DNA of 64,000 nt from Sphagnum compactum. Lineage: Eukaryota > Bryophyta > Sphagnopsida > Sphagnales. This document shows positions 11,938 through 24,625 of this stretch, one piece after another (positions within the stretch are counted from its first letter, which is position 1; each line of letters begins with the position of its first letter). The notes under the pieces are model-generated. The model searched no databases, was not told the DNA's origin, and was given only the letters and a program-made list of their open reading frames with translations. The stretch is from assembly GCA_965153455.1 (NCBI GenBank), contig OZ234502.1, forward strand, positions 13,919,495 through 13,983,494, given 5' to 3'. Both the position numbers and the translations under genes were made by a program.

Positions 11938-14100
11938 TTAATGAACATTTTCATAAATTTTTTTTGGAATGCATTTATTAGGCCCATAAATTTTGAAATC
12001 TTAATCAAGAATATTGTGTATTTTGATGTTCCTAATCATTGCATTTAGAAAAAGTTTCAAGAATGGATTGCTTGTTTTTTCCTTGAACTTTTTGGTTAGG
12101 GAAAACAAATTTGGAACATGATTTATGAAATTTTTTATGAATTTTTTCTAAGGTAATTTGAAAATCAAATTATTTTAAAGTTTTTATTTGGTAATTAACT
12201 AATTAATTATGATTTAGTTATGAATTTCCAAAGTTGAAACTATCGATTTTTTAAGGGGTCATTTTAATTAGGAACATAAATTTAAATTTCTTCCCAAATT
12301 TTTTAATTCCCAAATAAACTTCAAACCATATATCAGAGCATGAAATTGATAAACATGAAAAAATAATAATTTATAATTGTGTAAACATTTAACGAAAAAG
12401 GCCCAAAAAAATGATTTGGCTGTTTCTGGTTCTTTAACCATTCCTTGAGGTGCTTCCTAATGGTATCACCCAAGGACGGGTTTGCTTGGGAGGAGCTATT
12501 TTGGGTGCCATCCTTACAAAATAGGAGAATACAAACTTGAATAGACTTGAAATTCAATTAGATTTGGAAAGACAAAAAGTTCATGGATGCAAATGATTCT
12601 TGAACATTCATATATAAAAACAAGAAAATGGTTGGTTTAGGTTTTAGAAATGTAGCATGAAACTTGAATATTCCAAGCTTGCACGGTTTACAAGTTCTAA
12701 CACTTCGAACACTTCCATTGCATCTACCAACACCATTGTTTGATGCCATCACTACAAGCCCAATTGAGATCTTCTGTTTTGAAAGCATTTCATGGTCCTA
12801 TTTTCCCAAAACCACATTGTAATTGCAAAATGTCATCATTAGAACTTAAACAACAATTGAAGGACATGTTCATTATTCAATCACTTAGACTTAATTTTTA
12901 AAAAACAGAACCAAAACAAGAATCAAGACCCAAGAGGATCAGTCAAGCTCACTTGCAACTTCATTTATATAATCTTGAACCCACAAATGAAATGTGCGAT
13001 AGAGAAATAATGTTCAGTCATATGTGATAGATGTTGCTGCAAGTGCAATGAAAGTGAAGCCACTAATGAAAGACGCAATAAAAATATGCAACATATTTGT
13101 TAGCGATGGTGGCAATGATAATTTTTTGCGAACACGACCACACTTTCTGTTGTGGTGATGGTGAAAAGGAAAACTTTTCACAAAAGAAATTAATGAAACC
13201 TAACCTTAATAGAGTGTCGCATCTACGAAGAGGGGTCATTACTTACCGTTTGTCCAAACATTGAATTCGCACTACATGAAGCAAGGTTGAAATAAAGTGA
13301 AATTTTGCCACACAAAAAAAATGCTAATGCGAATGTGTAAAATTTTTTTGGTATTGACAATGGCACCCAATGCAATTAAATTTATGAATTTAATGTTCAC
13401 CTAACATTTCAACCTTTGTTGAACCCCTAATGAGTAGTTTCATCCCTTATCTAAAGCATTTTATGAATACTTTTAATGAATGGGGAGAAAATTTGCTTTT
13501 TGTTCCAAAATTGGTCCAAAAAAAAATTTGGTTACTGGTTTTTTTATTTATGAATCGAAGTGCTCCAATGATCTCTTTTACACCTTGTTTTTACTATCTT
13601 TGACATTGAAATGTACCTTGCCGTTATTACTAATAGTGAAACTTTTTAATTTTCTTGAATTTTCAAAATTAGATGTTCATTTTCATCAACTTTATGGACA
13701 ACATCTAATTGGGCATGGAATAAGACGTTAGTAAGCTCTAAGTTGCCACCAAATTGTGTCCAACAAGGTATATTTTATAGATAATTAATGTTCTCGTGGA
13801 AAATGAGGAGAATAAATCCACCAATATTGTTATAATGACTTGAAAATAATGATTTGTATGAAGTTCAAGTTCTGAATAACATGAAACTAAGTTTAGTCTT
13901 GTAACTATGTGGATGATGAAGTGTTTTTCAAAAGGGCCAATAGAGAAATGTTATTGGTTTTGATCATTTGATCCCAACAATTGGGCCACGTGGTGACATT
14001 TAATTCACATTCTAGGATTTCATGTTTATACAAAAGGAAGGGAAATAACTTGTACATTGTTTTGAATGTGGTTCACATATATTGGGTTTGGGCATATTTA
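11938..14100. other. AT-rich DNA next to the hAT-like pseudogene
   Basis: This region would hold the upstream part of the dead element. Minus-strand frames at 12,333-12,557 and 12,558-12,788 have no domain I know. No terminal repeat or target duplication could be paired with the other side. Confidence 0.4.
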
Positions 14101-14110
14101 CTCAAATTAC

Positions 14111-14290
14111 AAGAACGTACCTGTTAGTGCAAATGTGGCAAGTCAGTATGAACTTGTTTATGGATGTGAACCAATAAATTGAAAAAATCCCTAACCAAGA
14201 GGGGTTTAAAAATTATGTCAAAGAAATCAAGATGATTTGAAAAAGAGCTAAAAAGAGGTTATCGCATCTACATAAGAAAAAAATGTTGTT
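14111..14290 (+). pseudogene. Retrotransposon integrase scrap
   Basis: A short plus-strand frame ends in SQYELVYGCEPIN at about 14,141-14,179, followed at once by a stop. The word YELVYGCEP resembles the conserved SPFELVYG.EP region near the end of the Ty3-type integrase core. Nothing else of the element is readable. A 17-bp string that encodes the start of this frame (14,123-14,139) recurs exactly at 16,950-16,966, which suggests another scrap of the same element. The call rests on one short motif. Confidence 0.35.
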
Positions 14291-15590
14291 TGTTTGTTTG
14301 TGATATTTGTAGCTACCTTTCTTGTCTACCTATAATCATGTGTGTATCTATGACCTTACGAACCTAGCTTCATACCTACTCAGAAACCTAGTTTTCTTTC
14401 AAAATATCATAGGACAAATCAAAAACATCATAACATTCAAGTAATGAAAAAAGAAGCCATTAAAAGTATGTTTTTCTTTAGATTTATCATATGTAGTTTA
14501 TGACTTTAATGGAATTAATGTGATTCAAACATAGTTAATCTTTGTTGCAAAAAGTGTTTTGGAAATTTCATACCTACATTAGTTTGATTTCTAATTTAAC
14601 AAAATAATTGTTATGTTTCAACCAAATTTTTTATCACCATTGTAATCAAATCCTAGCCTTGTATTAATTTGTTATTATTTATTATTGGTAATCTATTCAA
14701 TAGCAATTAGCAATTGAGAAAATTTAGAGGTTCATACAGGTTGATCCATGTAGTTATGCATGATATTGAATTGATCAAGGGATTCACACAACTTCAAATA
14801 ATGAAAAAGCCATTGTATCATGTTACTTAATCCTAGAAGAAACTCAATTATTACAAGTGGGTACCCACAATTCAAAAATGGGCATCAAGAAATATTTTCC
14901 TAATTCATTAAATTATAGGATTTGCATAATCATTATTGTTTATGGGGATTACTTATCTTTCTTGTGACAAGGAAAATTGATTTTCTTCGTTGGTGTGATG
15001 GAAAATCTATAAATGCATTTCACATGACAAATTGACAAGTATTATTTTATTAACACAAAAATAGGAGAATATCATATTGATTCAAAATCTAAAAACAAAA
15101 GAAAATTTTGAACTTCTTACCAATTGTCCTAAAATTGAATCCTTTGGTGTTCCTTGTGTTGAGATTTGTCATTTGCCTAGTGTGTTACATGAACATTTTA
15201 GGAACATTTCAAAATCTCCCAATTCGAAAACATATTCAAAAAATATTTCTTATTGTAGTCCATTGATGAGGGAGTTTATCAAATGAATATTCATTCAATT
15301 GCTCACTTTTTAAACTATATTAATGTACAAAAATTTCTTCTAACCCCAATCTTGGGAGTAAAAACCCAACCCACCTAAAACATAGAAAAACCTTATTTCT
15401 TGCCCTTTCACAACTTACATCCAACTTTTTATTACCATTGAAAAAATAAAAAAACACCACCAATACCTATAATTGACCAATAAATGTTGGTTTAATTACA
15501 AGAATCAAAACTTGTAAGCATATGAAACCATAAAAAAAATCAAATCACATTGGTCCCACCATTCATTTTTGTATAACAATCATAATAATT
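14291..15590. other. AT-rich intergenic DNA
   Basis: I see no supported feature. The frame at 15,077-15,286 is 69 codons long without a domain. Confidence 0.5.
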
Positions 15591-15599
15591 GACCAACAA

Positions 15600-15780
15600 A
15601 TGTTAGTTTAACCACAAGAAAAGAAAACTTGTAAGAGCATGCCCAACCACACATAGCAAATAGTCCTGCAACAACATATAAGAGGTTTAGTGATAGAGGT
15701 AGGGTAGTGATGAATCCTACTGGTTGGATGGCTTGACAAATTGTGAATGGCCCCAATAAAACATCTTTGCAACTTGGCAA
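15600..15780 (-). pseudogene. Possible integrase C-terminal (GPF) scrap
   Basis: A minus-strand frame carries LLGPFTICQAIQPVGFITTL, then LPLSLN. The arrangement of GPF, a hydrophobic run, and a following TLPxSxN segment resembles the GPY/F tail that follows the integrase core in Ty3-type retrotransposons. It is isolated and the flanks are not readable as the same element. This is a low-confidence call from pattern alone. Confidence 0.25.
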
Positions 15781-15799
15781 AAATGTGTCAATATTATTT

Positions 15800-18700
15800 T
15801 CAAGATTCTTTTTTCTTCATGCAATTAATGATGATGGCTTGCACAAACAAAGGTGGGATTGCCATCACAATGGCTTTTATGAGTGAGAGCGGGAATTCTA
15901 AGATTGAAACAATGAAAGTGGGAGATTTTTGTGTGGAGGAATGTCTATTTTGCCAAAGACTATTGTTTATTTTCAAGATTCAATCATGGGAAATGTAAAC
16001 CTCTAGCTTTTTAGGAGCACATCATGTGCATTATGTGAAGCACAACCCACAAGGTTTTGGAGATTGTCATGTATGTGAAATCTATAGACAAAATGGGGTA
16101 GTATTAAGTATGACATAACCAAATTCATGAGTTCTTATGGTTTTATGCTTGCTTTGAATGAGTTTGGAACATTTTAAAAGATGTTTTGCAAAGAGCTTTG
16201 GAGTTTTACAAGCTCAAACATGCCTTTTTTGCACACATTCATTATTGATTGCTTCTGAAAGAAATGCCCATATGGGTTAATATAGGAACTGAATTGAAGA
16301 AATGCCTTAATATGAAGCACGAAATGCTAGGGAATAACGTGGTGTAGCTATATGAAAAATATGAAGATATGGAATCCTTCAACAGTGGTTGGGTAAAGTT
16401 GCCCATGTGCCTACATCGTAACAAAGTTAGAAGGAAGGTCTTAGAAGATGGAGGCATTTATTAAGGATTGTATTGTGCATGCAAACAAAAGTGATCATGA
16501 ACAAGTCAAAATCCTATAAGGAGTATAAAAAATGGCTTCACATCATCATCCTTTTGTATCAGTGTAAGTTGGTTTGGACCTTTTTCATCATGCACATGGA
16601 CACAAAATGAATGATATTGATGACTTTAAATGTATCATGATTTAAACTATTGTATTATAAAATATTTGACACTTTTTGATTCATTATGTTTGATGAGAAT
16701 CAAAATATAAAATACATTAACAATTGAATCCAAGATTGCTCCTACTTCATCTTAGTTAATATATACATTAAAATTTTTGTCCCTTCAAACATGGGAACAA
16801 CTTTGAAAAAGGTGGAGATTTTTGAGGACTAGTCAACCTTTTAGGTGGTCTTCACCATGCTTAAGAATGCTTTGAGTTTGGTAAAGGCGTGAAAATACCT
16901 ACAACTACATTGATAGGAAGAGCTTGTGAAATTTCAATGTTGTTTGGTTGTTAGTGCAAATGTGGCCTCTACAACAAACAATGTTGACATGTTTTCACCA
17001 TCATTCGTCCAATTTCAAAACAACAATTTTAAATTCCAACTTTGGTGTGAACACAAGTCCTACTCTTCAATTGCAAAATTCTACTTCATTTTTTTTTGTG
17101 GTTAGGTATCTTTTATGCATGAATCAACTTTGAGTTGAACATTAATTCACATGAAAACATAGAATGTGAAGACATTTATAAAAGCTTTGCCCCTACCAAC
17201 ATTTTGTTTCAATAACATTTGTCCTTTGAATTTTGAGGCTTTTTAATGTTTTGTTTGTGGAATGCAAATGTCACCAAAATGTCAATTTCAAGTTAATGGC
17301 CATGGGCAAGTAAAGCTTCATCATTGATTGATGTTCCAATTTGGTTTTATTGTATTGTTTGAACTTAGGGTTTAAATTGTGAAAATCGTGAAAACATAGT
17401 CATGTTTTTTGTGTGCAAGGCTCTTTGCTTTTGTTTATGCAATTTTTTTTTGTGTGTAACTTCTCTTTGTGAACAAAGTTGGAGGAAAATGCCCATTGGG
17501 GCATGTGATGAACCAAATTAGCTATATAGGGTTTCAATACAAATTATTAGGTTTAAACAACTTTTTGCATTATAGCCACACTATTTGGTTGGGTTGGCAA
17601 ACAATGCCCCAAATTATCTTTGTGAGCCATGTTTAGAATGCAACAATTGGGCATGATTTAGTCACGTGAAGCCATTTGTTTAAATAAAATTGACCAATGT
17701 TTTTATCCCCCAATTGATCTCTTCATTTTCTTTAACTCAAAATTAGAATTTATTAAGTAGCTAAGAGTTGATACTAGTGCACTTTTTCAAAAGTTTGATC
17801 ATGTGTGAGGTTATCAAAGGTGTTTTGTGCACCACAGTTAATATTAACATTAGATAGAGTTTGTGAAGGCACACTAAATACCACTCATTGACTTTTGTCC
17901 GATGCATTTTTTAGGCCTATATTTGGAACATACATAATTTTACTTTGGTTTTGTATAATTTGTTTCTCTTGCTATCTAAACTTAAAAACTAGTTTAACGA
18001 AACATTTAAAAAATATTAATGTTTTGTAATCACCCATCAAGATTTCAACCTAGGATTCTAATGAGACCACTTATGAAACCCACCATTAACCTACATTCTC
18101 TCATCCACTACATTAGAGATTAGAAACTTATCACACAATAAGTCCACAAGAAACAAACAGCTACAAATTATTACAAGAGCCTAATCTTGGGGAGAAAAAA
18201 ATCACTATTCAAAGTCTTTCACTCTCTTCGGTTTAGTATCTATTTTTATTGATGTTGTGCCATGGCTTTCTTTTGATAAGCTGCTCATTTTTTAATCTTT
18301 TGATAGAGTTTAAATTATTTTTCAAATTTTCACTTCATTGACAAGTGTTTTTTCGGGGGCCTTTCTTTTCCATTCCAGCTACTTGTGAATGATACAACAT
18401 TTTTTGCACTTGTGCACAAGTTTCTTTCATAATGGACTACAACTTATTCAGGAGCATTATGTGTAGGGTAAGGACCAAGAGTGGTTCCATTTTTTGGAAT
18501 GAGAGCCCAGCATGAGGTGAGAGCCAAATGTGGGACCTAAATTCCTAGAACCACCCAATTTGAGATCCTTTCTTACCCAGTGTAAAAAGAACTCGTATGA
18601 TTTTGCTTTTAAAAATGGACGGTGATGATTTAATTTGACCCACCAATGCACCATCCATTGGAAATCTCTTAAGACTCGAACCAAAACAGAGTTACTACCT
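15800..18700. other. AT-rich intergenic DNA
   Basis: No gene was recognised. A 17-bp string at 16,950-16,966 is identical to one in the integrase scrap at 14.1 kb. A minus-strand B-box-like GGTTGAAATCTTG lies near 18,045, with an A-box-like TAGGTTAATGGTGGG about 35 bases upstream on that strand. This may be another SINE head, unproven. Confidence 0.4.
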
Positions 18701-18717
18701 ATCCTTTGTAGACACCC

Positions 18718-18890
18718 ACCTACTCCCCCCCTCCCCCTCCCCCCTCACACTACATTGATACCTACTAAACACCACTGTAGGTGGGTATCATAGGTAAGTA
18801 GGTAATGAATGTAAATGGTTACTATGTAGGTAGGTAAGTAGGTATCATTTTAGTGACAAGTATAGGTAGGTAGGTAGGTAGGTAGCACCT
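18718..18890. repeat. C-rich tract and (GTAG)n microsatellite
   Basis: A C-rich, T-poor run occupies 18,725-18,746. Degenerate TAGG/GTAG tetranucleotides follow, becoming regular (GGTA repeated about six times) at 18,865-18,888. It is low-complexity DNA with no gene. Confidence 0.8.
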
Positions 18891-19483
18891 TCAATTATGT
18901 GTCTGAAAGGCTGCCACTTCCCATTACTATGGTTAGGACATGGGCTTTTATTGGAGCTCAGAAACATCTAGACAGCATCAAAGGGGGGGGTATATGAATT
19001 AGAGCATATAGTAATGGGTATCATAAATCATCCCAACAATTAAGACCAGAGTTTAATTAGAAAGTTAATTGTGAATTGATTGTGGCCATGGCCCCCTTCC
19101 ACTTAATTAACTCACCCTTATAAAGAAAGGGCCCTCACCCATCATCCTTACTTAATAGGGAGCCTTAGTTTAGAACAGGGCCCTTGGAAATAAGAAGTCC
19201 TGAAACATGTCTTTTTCTTTCATAAATTTGCCTCTCTCTCTCTCCCTAGACCCTAGACATGTATGCCTAAACCCTAATAAACCCTAATAAACATGTAGTA
19301 GGCCTGGTGATTTGATGAAGTGATTGGCAGCTGCTTGAAAGCATTGGACACACAAAGGCCATAGAAGGAAAAATATGCTACCTATTCACTTTTTGTGTCA
19401 GAGTGGTTTGTAGGCAAAAATTGGCACACACCCACCATTTATTACTTCACTAGTAGCCTTTGTTTATACCCCCCCTCCTGCCT
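18891..19483. other. Intergenic DNA with CT run and CCCTAA words
   Basis: A (CT)n tract at about 19,232-19,243 is followed by three CCCTAA/CCTAAA words around 19,245-19,290. I see no gene. Confidence 0.45.
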
Positions 19484-19690
19484 GCGGTTATCAGACACCG
19501 GAAGAGACCCGGAGGTTATAAGGGCGGCCCTCAGGCTGATTCATCACGGTTCTCAAACATCAAAAGAACCGGTTCTCCAAAAAAACCTTTGTCCCCGTGG
19601 TCGGTTCTTTCATGGAAATTGCCAGTTCTTTGAGGTTTTTGAAATACCCGGAACCTGTGGTTCTTTCATTCTGGAAATAGTCCATTATTG
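19484..19690. mobile_element. GGTTCT-rich repeat, copy A
   Basis: The segment has GGTTATCAGACACCGG at the left and AACCGGTTCTCC inside. It then carries TTCTTTCATGGAAATTGCCAG, TTTTTGAAATACCCGGAACC and GTGGTTCTTTCATTCTGGAA. The same words occur in the same order at 26,266-26,525, with many substitutions. GGTTCT/AGAACC words make it locally self-complementary. It resembles the MITE at 63.1 kb in word usage only. I infer an old non-autonomous element; its ends are not resolved. Confidence 0.55.
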
Positions 19691-21430
19691 ACATTGGAAC
19701 TTGGACATTGGAACTCTTTACATTATTTTTGAGACAACCAAATTATTTGTGGAGATGAGGAGCCCTTACCAACTCCAGCCTCTCATCTGTAGTAGCCTAA
19801 TGCTTAGCTAATACGAAGCTTTTTCTTTTATCAAACATGCAACACAATTGTTTAACCTTGCAAAGCTTTTTGATCAAACCCACGTGGGATTGCATTTCAA
19901 ATCCCTTATAAATCTATAGTGATCATACGCATGAAATATTTTCAATGAGCTTGAATGTTGAGGAGAAAATCGAGGTCTAGTCCCCATGCAATAATGTTGT
20001 TGAATGTGAGTCTCTTCATGGCTAATGTTATCTAAATTCACCATGGCTAAGCGCTTGATCACAAAGGGGTGAAAAAGAGTTGTACATCTAACACAAAACA
20101 ATGACCCTTCATAGAGAACAATTTATTGAAGTGCATGTTGCAACACATGGACAATTGGCAACTGTGGAACATTTGAATAGGAGATTGAAATATGTTAACA
20201 AACTTGAGCATCTAAAGATGCATTATGCCTTTAACATATGATAGGCTTTTTTGTACATACAACTTCTACGTGCAAAGGAATGATTTATAAGACACTAACT
20301 AGAGAGCATAGAAAAATCTAGTCCAAGTCCAAAAACAACCATGTTTGTTTCACTCTAGCCAAACTTGTTGTCATTGCATCATCATTGCGATGATTCTTTG
20401 CGTTGAACTTTACATGAAAAAGACACACAAAGGATGGAGGATGAGCAACAATAATGGGAAGAGGGTACATGGTTTTTCACTTAGTTTGAAGGTGGAGATT
20501 TTCTTGAAGGATGTTAATTAAGGATCATATGTTAGCATGATATAGGTCAATGAATGATTGGTTATTGATATTGGGATTTGGATGCTCTTTGGATTTTATA
20601 GTTTGCCAATTGAAGTTGAACTCTCTTCATGTTGTTCATGTATAACTTCAAATTTATGTTCATTAAGGAGTTGGAATAGATATTCATATTAATGATTGTT
20701 TCAACTTTGTTAATCATCAATATGCATAATTTGCTTTGTTTTTTGACAAAAGAAAACACTTTCATTGCTTCACAATTGTTGCATTGTTGCATTGCATGAA
20801 ACTTTCAAATGTACATCAATCTATTGTCATTTTATAAGCTCTTCGTTAATAAGTTAGAAAAGTTATAACTAGTTATCTTTTCATTAGATGTAATATTAAA
20901 AACAAAAATAAAAATAGATCATGCGTGTACACAAATTGATTATTTGACATGCTAATATTTTTATAATGATTGCAATGTACATGAGTTCATTCTTACAAAG
21001 TGGATATGCCTACCTGTATTAATAGGTAGGTCCCTAGTAGGTCATGTTGAATATTTTCCCCATTGATGGATCCAAATACCTATTATGGTCACAAGGTAAA
21101 AAGAACATGAAATGAATTAAGGATTTTTTTATAAAGCTTTTTCTTCTTTAAGATCATAAACAACCTTAATTATCACCAATTATAATAGAATATTAAAATC
21201 ACCAGTGGTTGATTTGAACTCATCTAAAACAATGGATGAAACAAACATTCATTTAAATGTCAAACTTGTTGTTCAACACACAAAATTGCACATTTAGATA
21301 TTAGAAGGACTTAAGATCCATGCACCAATTTTAAACATTCCCTCTTTGTTTTTGAGATCTTATTAAACAACCTTGGTGGCAACACATTCATAGATATAGA
21401 AATGGCTCCTTCCATGATTGCACTCTAGCA
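19691..21430. other. AT-rich intergenic DNA
   Basis: There is no supported gene. The minus-strand frames at 19,874-20,101 and 20,562-20,792 lack known domains. Confidence 0.5.
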
Positions 21431-21439
21431 AAATATGAT

Positions 21440-22080
21440 TTTTCTTATTGAAGAAGGCCTTAATTGATCATCACATATGGGGTGAATGCATGTTAGAATG
21501 GACCAAAGGTGGTCAACGAAAGATTCCTTTTAATATTTTTTATAGTGTAATGCCAAACACATAAAATTATCAAATGTTCATTTAAAAGAAGGAAATCATA
21601 TTTTCAAAAAGATAATTAATAGTGACATTTCTACTTTTCAAAAAATCTATGTTTTGAAAAAGATAAATTTACATATGGTGAAAAAGATGGAGTTGGTAGC
21701 TAATTACATGAGTCATTACTTGAAAATTTGGAACATGCACAAAAGAAGCAAAGGAAGACATATTCTATCAAAAAGGTTCATATGATGTTTGTTGGTTTTA
21801 ATGAAAAAAATGTGTGGATAAAAATGCAAAAACTCAATTAAAAAAAAATCATTGTTGGTTAGTTGGGAAGGCCCTTGCATCTTTGTTGGTTATAAAGATG
21901 GTAAGGGGCAAGATGAATAGGATGATGGAAGTAAAGTATGTATTTCTTAGAACAAAGATGAGAAGGTATGAGAAAGAGCTAAACATGATTTCAAGTTGTA
22001 CCATCATACACCTTAAGGTGATAATATGTGTGGACACAAACTTTTTATGGTGGGAGTGGTTACATTGGTGATTTAAAAAG
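21440..22080 (+). pseudogene. Decayed retrotransposon integrase-end fragment
   Basis: At 21,861 the plus strand encodes SWEGPCIFVGYKDGKGQDE and a stop. Across that stop it continues with DDGSKVCIS and, one more stop later, ERAKHDFKLYHH. The WEGPxxFVGYKDGKG pattern followed by an acidic, charged tail resembles the domain just after the integrase core of plant LTR retrotransposons. Upstream, 21,440-21,560 gives an integrase-like stretch with WGECMLEW and PFNIFYSVMP, which is weaker. Stops interrupt every frame. No LTR was identified on either side. Confidence 0.45.
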
Positions 22081-22900
22081 AGAGCTGAAAAAAGAAAATA
22101 AAGAGTGCTTTAATTTGTGACAAGTTGTTGGTGGTTTAATTCACTATGAACATGATTAACATAAGAGGTTAGCAAGGGAGTGCATTTTATTCTCCAACAT
22201 ATAAGTCTTCTGTTTGTTTTGGTTTATGTTTTGTAGGCCATGGACATCCAATTTATGAATGCAAGTAGGGAATGTAGGTGCTTGGTCTATTGTTAGTTTT
22301 TGGTGTTGAGTGATGCGTGTTGTTCATTTTATCGGTTATGTTTGCTATGGACAATTGGTGAAGTGGATTTTGTTAAGGTGGGAGGTGTGATTGAAAGAGA
22401 TGATTTAAGGATGTGGTTTTGGATCTTCAAAGATAGGGGGTTGCTAAAAAAGAAAAACTAAATGTTTTGTTTTTTTATTTTTTGTGTATTTTGCTACAAG
22501 TAGAGGAAGTGTCTCTAAGGCATATTGCGATTTTAAAGCTTGAGAATTTGTAGACAAATTACTTTAAAAAAATCATGGGAGGTTTTATCACCGGCTCGCC
22601 TATGAGTGTGATTCCTTCATTAAATCCTACTCATTCAGGGCTTTCCAACAATTATACCAACAGTGTGGAATTCCCATCTAATTATTAATTTTGATTTAAA
22701 TGAATTTTTAGTGAAAAAATTGTTCAATATTCAATAACTTCTCTATTGTAGGTTGAAACATTGTGAAACCAATTCAATGCACTCCTGCTCACAAGAGCTT
22801 TACAATGGTACGAAGAGCACAACAAGAGGTGCAATTGTTTGGGAAATCTCAATGTAACAAACAAACGAAACAAACAAACTATCTTTCTTCATAGAGAGAG
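22081..22900. other. AT-rich intergenic DNA
   Basis: Nothing is recognised apart from short GAGAGA and AAAC repeats at its right end. Confidence 0.5.
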
Positions 22901-23200
22901 AGCACCGGCACAATGTTTCTATCGTATCTGGAGGGCACATTATCAAGCAGAAATTTTCCTCCACAAAAGGCGCAAGTGTGTCATTTTTTGAAACAACCCC
23001 ACCTCTTTTTCTCCAGTGATACCCACCAGGTAATTGATCTTGGGACCTCTTTTATAGTAAGTAAAGCACAAGCACAACATTTGTAGTGCTTATGCAGGGG
23101 ACATTATCACACAGAGTGTTTCTACCACAAAAGGGGCAGGTGTTTCAATTTTTGGAAACATCCCACCTCTTTTTTCTCCAGCAACACCCACTGGGTATCA
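22901..23200. repeat. Imperfect tandem duplication of about 135 bp
   Basis: The block starting AGCACCGGCACAATGTTTCT at 22,901 recurs at 23,065 as AGCACAAGCACAACATTTGT. The two copies share in order GGxCACATTATCA, CCACAAAAGG, GAAACA, CCCACCTCTTTTT and CTCCAG..ACACCCAC. The offset is 164 bp. No coding function is evident. Confidence 0.75.
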
Positions 23201-23454
23201 CGGAAAAAAATTGGATTTAGTTCCTTTGTCAACTGCTCAACAGAGGATGGCACCTTTCACACAAATGTTCCTCAATATTTCAAGAACCTTGAGAAGGAAC
23301 ATTATGCATGATGTTGCTGGCTTGAGTCCTCCGTTCTCTTAAATCACAGATGTCCATTTAGAAAAGCAAAATTCTACCAGTTCTTTACATCGGGCAAGAA
23401 TTTACTCAATATGGGGCTGTTCAGAGAAATTGGGTCCCATGCTCAATTCCTGAC

Positions 23455-23976
23455 TCACTTGGGTCCCCCATTCCCAGTCCATACCGTACACTTGATTTTG
23501 TTGAATTCCATACAAGGCCCTACAACATGATTTGTTTGACCTATTGCAGAGCTCATCACCCTCCTCAAATTAGATACCTGTTGGAGCAGGACTTCCAAAG
23601 ACTGTGAGTAAGTATTGTGGCAAGTGGGTTGGTGAAGAAGGAATGAAAATGGGTGTTGTGGGGGGAGGTGGACAAAGTGCTTAGGCATGCATGCATGCAT
23701 GCATACACACACAACCGAGACTTTTTTTTTGCCTTGTAGGGCTGGGTGACAGGAAAGGAATGTCATGTTGTCGGAGGCATGAGGGACACTCTCTATTTCT
23801 TCAACTGAGAGAGAGAGAGAGAGAGCCGTTTGAGAAAGAATTATATGAAAACCTGCAATGAGGAGGAACCATTCAAACTGTGCCACAGAGAATGTATAGG
23901 AAAGTAGTTTGTTGTTGTCTGCATTCTCATAGTCGTCTTCAAAGGGTCCCACAACTGTAAACAGGTAAATACTCAA
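23455..23976 (-). other. Longest open frame in the window, 173 codons, unassigned
   Basis: This uninterrupted minus-strand frame starts with MSIYLFTVVGPFEDDYENAD. Part of its length comes from simple repeats. The run TALSLSLSVEEIE is encoded by a (GA)n tract at about 23,810-23,825, and CVCMHACMPKH by a GCAT/CA microsatellite at about 23,688-23,712. The remaining parts, including SLEVLLQQVSNLRRVMSSAI, do not match a domain I know. No signal peptide or membrane segment is convincing. It could be a real exon or a chance frame kept open by repeats. I lean to chance. Confidence 0.2.
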
Positions 23977-24245
23977 GGCCTGCCAAAAAAATTCTAGTGG
24001 TTAGCCTACACCCTAAACCCTACCCATCTACCCTAAAATTAAATTTTTGTATACTCAGACCCTAACCTGATGAATTTTTTTTGAATGTTGATATACCTTT
24101 ACTTGATGGGTAAATAAAATTTCAAAATTAGATATCCTTACCCAAAGTTATATCACTAACAACATACCCTAAACTCACCTTTGACAAACGCTTCTCAAAG
24201 ATCATTAAACGGGTTTTGGCCCTTAATTGGGGTTCTTTTTACACC
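23977..24245. other. AT-rich DNA with two CCCTAAAC words
   Basis: ACCCTAAACCCTACCC at about 24,010 is telomere-like for only one and a half units. Nothing else is seen. Confidence 0.45.
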
Positions 24246-24625
24246 CAATCAAAGATGCCCATGGTTTTTTTCTTTTACAATAGGAGGGTGAGGGTGTTGG
24301 ATTCTTTTGTTCCCAATGTGTTCCCATGAAATTTTCAATAAGTTCTCAATATGTTCCAATCAAGTTCCTAATGTGTTCCCCATCATGTTCCCAATAGCTC
24401 CTGAGTTTATCTCATATCCTTGACCTAAGTTCTACTCTTGTAACAACCTATACAAGCAGCCAGCTAAAGGAGGAGATTACAACATATCTATTTTGGGACT
24501 GTCCAAAGTTTGATTAACTTTTTTTTTGTGCTTGGCCAATCAAAGATGCCCATCACAAAAGATAAAAGAAAAGAACTTTGGGGTGCCCACAACTAATTAA
24601 TACGAGTCACAATATATTACCATAT
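24246..24625 (+). mobile_element. GTTCCC-rich dispersed repeat, copy 2
   Basis: GTTCCC/GTTCTC words run from 24,310 to 24,395. A unique part follows and ends in TGCCCACAACTAATTAATA. The same layout recurs at 28,565-28,930: GGATTCTTTT, then GTTCCC words, then TTTTTTTGTG.TTGG.CCAAT, then CCCCAACTAATTAATA. A 17-bp exact direct repeat, CAATCAAAGATGCCCAT, occurs at 24,246 and 24,537. There is no coding capacity. Confidence 0.6.

Noticed and set aside
24005-24060. Telomere-like CCCTAAAC words, also at 1,280 and 19,265
   Set aside because: Only one or two units at each place, mixed with other CCTA words. There is no array, so no interstitial telomere is called.
24246-24553. The 17-bp direct repeat as a target-site duplication of a retroposed element
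   Set aside because: Similarity to the related copy at 28.6 kb continues past the right-hand 17-mer, so it does not mark the element's edge.
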